From Streptomyces katrae (lineage in GTDB: Bacteria; Actinomycetota; Actinomycetes; Streptomycetales; Streptomycetaceae), in contig NZ_JNZY01000029.1 of the NCBI RefSeq assembly GCF_000717655.1, positions 1-64,000 of the forward strand: a stretch of DNA of 64,000 nucleotides. The letters are read 5' to 3'. Made by a program: the position numbers and the translations under genes. The notes below the pieces were generated by a model. The model made no database searches. It saw nothing but the letters and a program-made list of their open reading frames with translations, and had not been told where the DNA came from. The first letter of the stretch is position 1; every line of letters starts with the position of its first letter. Below are positions 62,448 to 64,000 of the stretch, in pieces.

Positions 62448-64000
62448 GCGACACCCTCCCCCTCCGGCTCGCGGCGAACACCGCCGCCGGGGCCACCGAG
62501 CACCGGCCGCTGATCATCACCCTGTTCGGGCTGTTCGTCGTCGCCACCCTCATCATCACGATCTGGGCCGGCCGCCAGACCAAGGGCGCCGCCGACTTCT
62601 ACGCGGGCGGCCGCCAGTTCACCGGCTTCCAGAACGGCCTCGCCATCTCCGGCGACTACATGTCCGCCGCGTCGTTCCTCGGCATCGCCGGCGCCATCGC
62701 GCTCTTCGGCTACGACGGCTTCCTCTACTCCATCGGCTTCCTCGTGGCCTGGCTGGTCGCCCTGCTGCTCGTCGCCGAGCCGCTGCGCAACTCCGGCCGC
62801 TACACGATGGGCGACGTCCTCGCGTTCCGGATGCGCCAGCGGCCGGTCCGCACCGCCGCCGGCACCTCGACCATCGTCGTCTCGATCTTCTACCTGCTCG
62901 CCCAGATGGCCGGCGCCGGCGTGCTCGTCTCGCTGCTCCTCGGCATCACCAGCGACGGAGGCAAGGTCGCGGTCGTCGCGCTGGTCGGCGTGCTGATGAT
63001 CCTCTACGTCACCATCGGCGGCATGAAGGGCACCACCTGGGTACAGATGATCAAGGCCGTGCTGCTCATCGCGGGCGCCCTTCTCATCACCTTCCTGGTC
63101 CTGCTGAAGTTCAACTTCAACATCTCCGACCTGCTGGGCAAGGCGGCCGAGAACAGCGGCCAGGGCACCAAGTTCCTGGAGCCCGGTCTCAAGTACGGCA
63201 AGGACGCGACGACGAAGCTGGACTTCATCTCGCTCGGCATCGCCCTGGTCCTCGGCACCGCCGGCCTGCCGCACATCCTGATCCGCTTCTACACGGTTCC
63301 CACGGCCAAGGCCGCCCGCAAGTCCGTGAACTGGGCCATCGGCATCATCGGCGCCTTCTACCTGATGACCATCGCCCTCGGCTTCGGCGCCGCGGCCCTG
63401 CTCAAGCGCACCGACATCATCGCCTCCAACAAGGCCGGAAACACCGCGGCCCCACTGGTCGCCCAGGAACTCGGCGGCGGCGCGGGCTCCACCGGCGGCG
63501 CCGTCCTGCTCGCCGTGATCTCCGCGGTCGCGTTCGCCACCATCCTCGCGGTGGTGGCCGGGCTCACCCTCGCCTCCTCCTCGTCCTTCGCCCACGACCT
63601 GTACGTGAACGTCATCCGCAAGGGCAAGGCCACCGAACAGGAGGAGGTCCGGGCGGCCCGCTGGTCCACGGTCGTGATCGGCGCCGTCGCCATCGGCCTC
63701 GGGGCCCTGGCCCGCGACCTCAACGTCGCCGGCCTCGTCGCCCTGGCCTTCGCGGTCGCCGCCTCCGCCAATCTGCCGACCATCCTGTACAGCCTCTTCT
63801 GGAAGCGGTTCAGCACCCAGGGCGCGCTCTGGTCGATCTACGGCGGCCTCGTCTCCGCGGTCGTCCTGGTGCTCTTCTCGCCGGTCGTCTCCGGAAAGCC
63901 CACCTCGATGTTCAAGGACGCCGACTTCTACTGGTTCCCCCTGGAGAACCCGGGCATCGTCTCCATCCCGCTCGGCTTCCTGCTGGGCTGGCTGGGAACC
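62444..64000 (+). CDS. sodium/solute symporter, acetate permease (ActP) type, 3' end outside the window
   Basis: 519 codons are open to the window end. The SSS fold is clear, with helices and motifs GAADFYAGGRQFTGFQNGLA, ISGDYMSAASFLGIAGAIAL, YVTIGGMKGTTWVQMIKAVL and GTAGLPHILIRFYTVPTAKA. This is typical of cation/acetate symporters (YjcG/ActP), which import acetate or similar short acids with sodium. It begins in the stop codon of the DUF485 gene. The C-terminus is missing, so the total length (about 540-560 in the family) is inferred. Confidence 0.92.
   Translation, partial: MSDTLPLRLAANTAAGATEHRPLIITLFGLFVVATLIITIWAGRQTKGAADFYAGGRQFTGFQNGLAISGDYMSAASFLGIAGAIALFGYDGFLYSIGFLVAWLVALLLVAEPLRNSGRYTMGDVLAFRMRQRPVRTAAGTSTIVVSIFYLLAQMAGAGVLVSLLLGITSDGGKVAVVALVGVLMILYVTIGGMKGTTWVQMIKAVLLIAGALLITFLVLLKFNFNISDLLGKAAENSGQGTKFLEPGLKYGKDATTKLDFISLGIALVLGTAGLPHILIRFYTVPTAKAARKSVNWAIGIIGAFYLMTIALGFGAAALLKRTDIIASNKAGNTAAPLVAQELGGGAGSTGGAVLLAVISAVAFATILAVVAGLTLASSSSFAHDLYVNVIRKGKATEQEEVRAARWSTVVIGAVAIGLGALARDLNVAGLVALAFAVAASANLPTILYSLFWKRFSTQGALWSIYGGLVSAVVLVLFSPVVSGKPTSMFKDADFYWFPLENPGIVSIPLGFLLGWLGT

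Overview
The window is high-GC actinobacterial DNA and almost certainly comes from a Streptomyces chromosome. Signs are GTG/TTG starts, GTGA and ATGA stop/start overlaps, GC-rich hairpin terminators, a sortase-anchored LAETG protein, a Gbn-type nucleoid protein, and a long B12 gene cluster beside a Pit phosphate transporter and an ABC-F gene. From memory, much of 20-47 kb follows the S. coelicolor SCO1838-SCO1860 neighbourhood; this was not checked by search.

Layout. (1) 1-8.5 kb is accessory DNA of prophage type: a lysis-like set of small membrane proteins (245-1715), a complete tyrosine integrase (2583-3608), short orphan genes on both strands, a ribbon-helix-helix regulator with a dyad in its divergent promoter, two HTH regulators, and a 300-bp stretch packed with hairpins (8179-8484). 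No structural phage genes are seen. (2) 8.5-10 kb: a tandem TerD gene whose 3' end carries a deletion and frameshift next to the accessory DNA. (3) 10-21 kb: alpha-ketoglutaric semialdehyde dehydrogenase with a divergent IclR regulator, a membrane protein/NarL-type two-component operon, a class B penicillin-binding protein, GNAT, DsbA-like protein, aminotransferase and amidohydrolase. (4) 21-33 kb: LAETG protein and CapA-like phosphodiesterase, then the cobalamin genes: a CobE-CobC fusion, a ZIP metal transporter, and cobD-cobQ-chelatase-cobO-cobB behind a B12 riboswitch. (5) 33-42 kb: Pit phosphate transporter with a PHO box, a lipase-like hydrolase, a gene broken by a nonsense codon, a zinc metallopeptidase, ABC-F with a 7-codon leaderless ORF upstream, gbn, enoyl-CoA hydratase. 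(6) 43-49 kb: a five-gene Asp23/AmaP envelope operon, SDR, SURF1, a zinc-ribbon protein and a DEDDh exonuclease with BRCT. (7) 49-54 kb: a TetR-controlled catabolic operon (acetoacetate-decarboxylase-like protein, SDR, two paralogous amidohydrolases). (8) 54-64 kb: a bacterial NACHT/NLR protein, sterol-desaturase-like protein, YhhN-like protein, zinc alcohol dehydrogenase, subtilisin-like protease, and a DUF485-acetate symporter pair running off the end.

How the genes work together. In the B12 block the chelatase inserts cobalt, CobB and CobQ amidate the ring, CobO adenosylates, CobC and CobD make and attach the aminopropanol arm, and the riboswitch represses when B12 is plentiful. The Pit gene carries phosphate-starvation sites. 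The most notable items are the NLR-type immune gene, decay at the prophage/terD border, the structured 8.2-8.5 kb region, a repeat inserted in frame inside cobB, and the nonsense-split gene at 36.3-37.8 kb.
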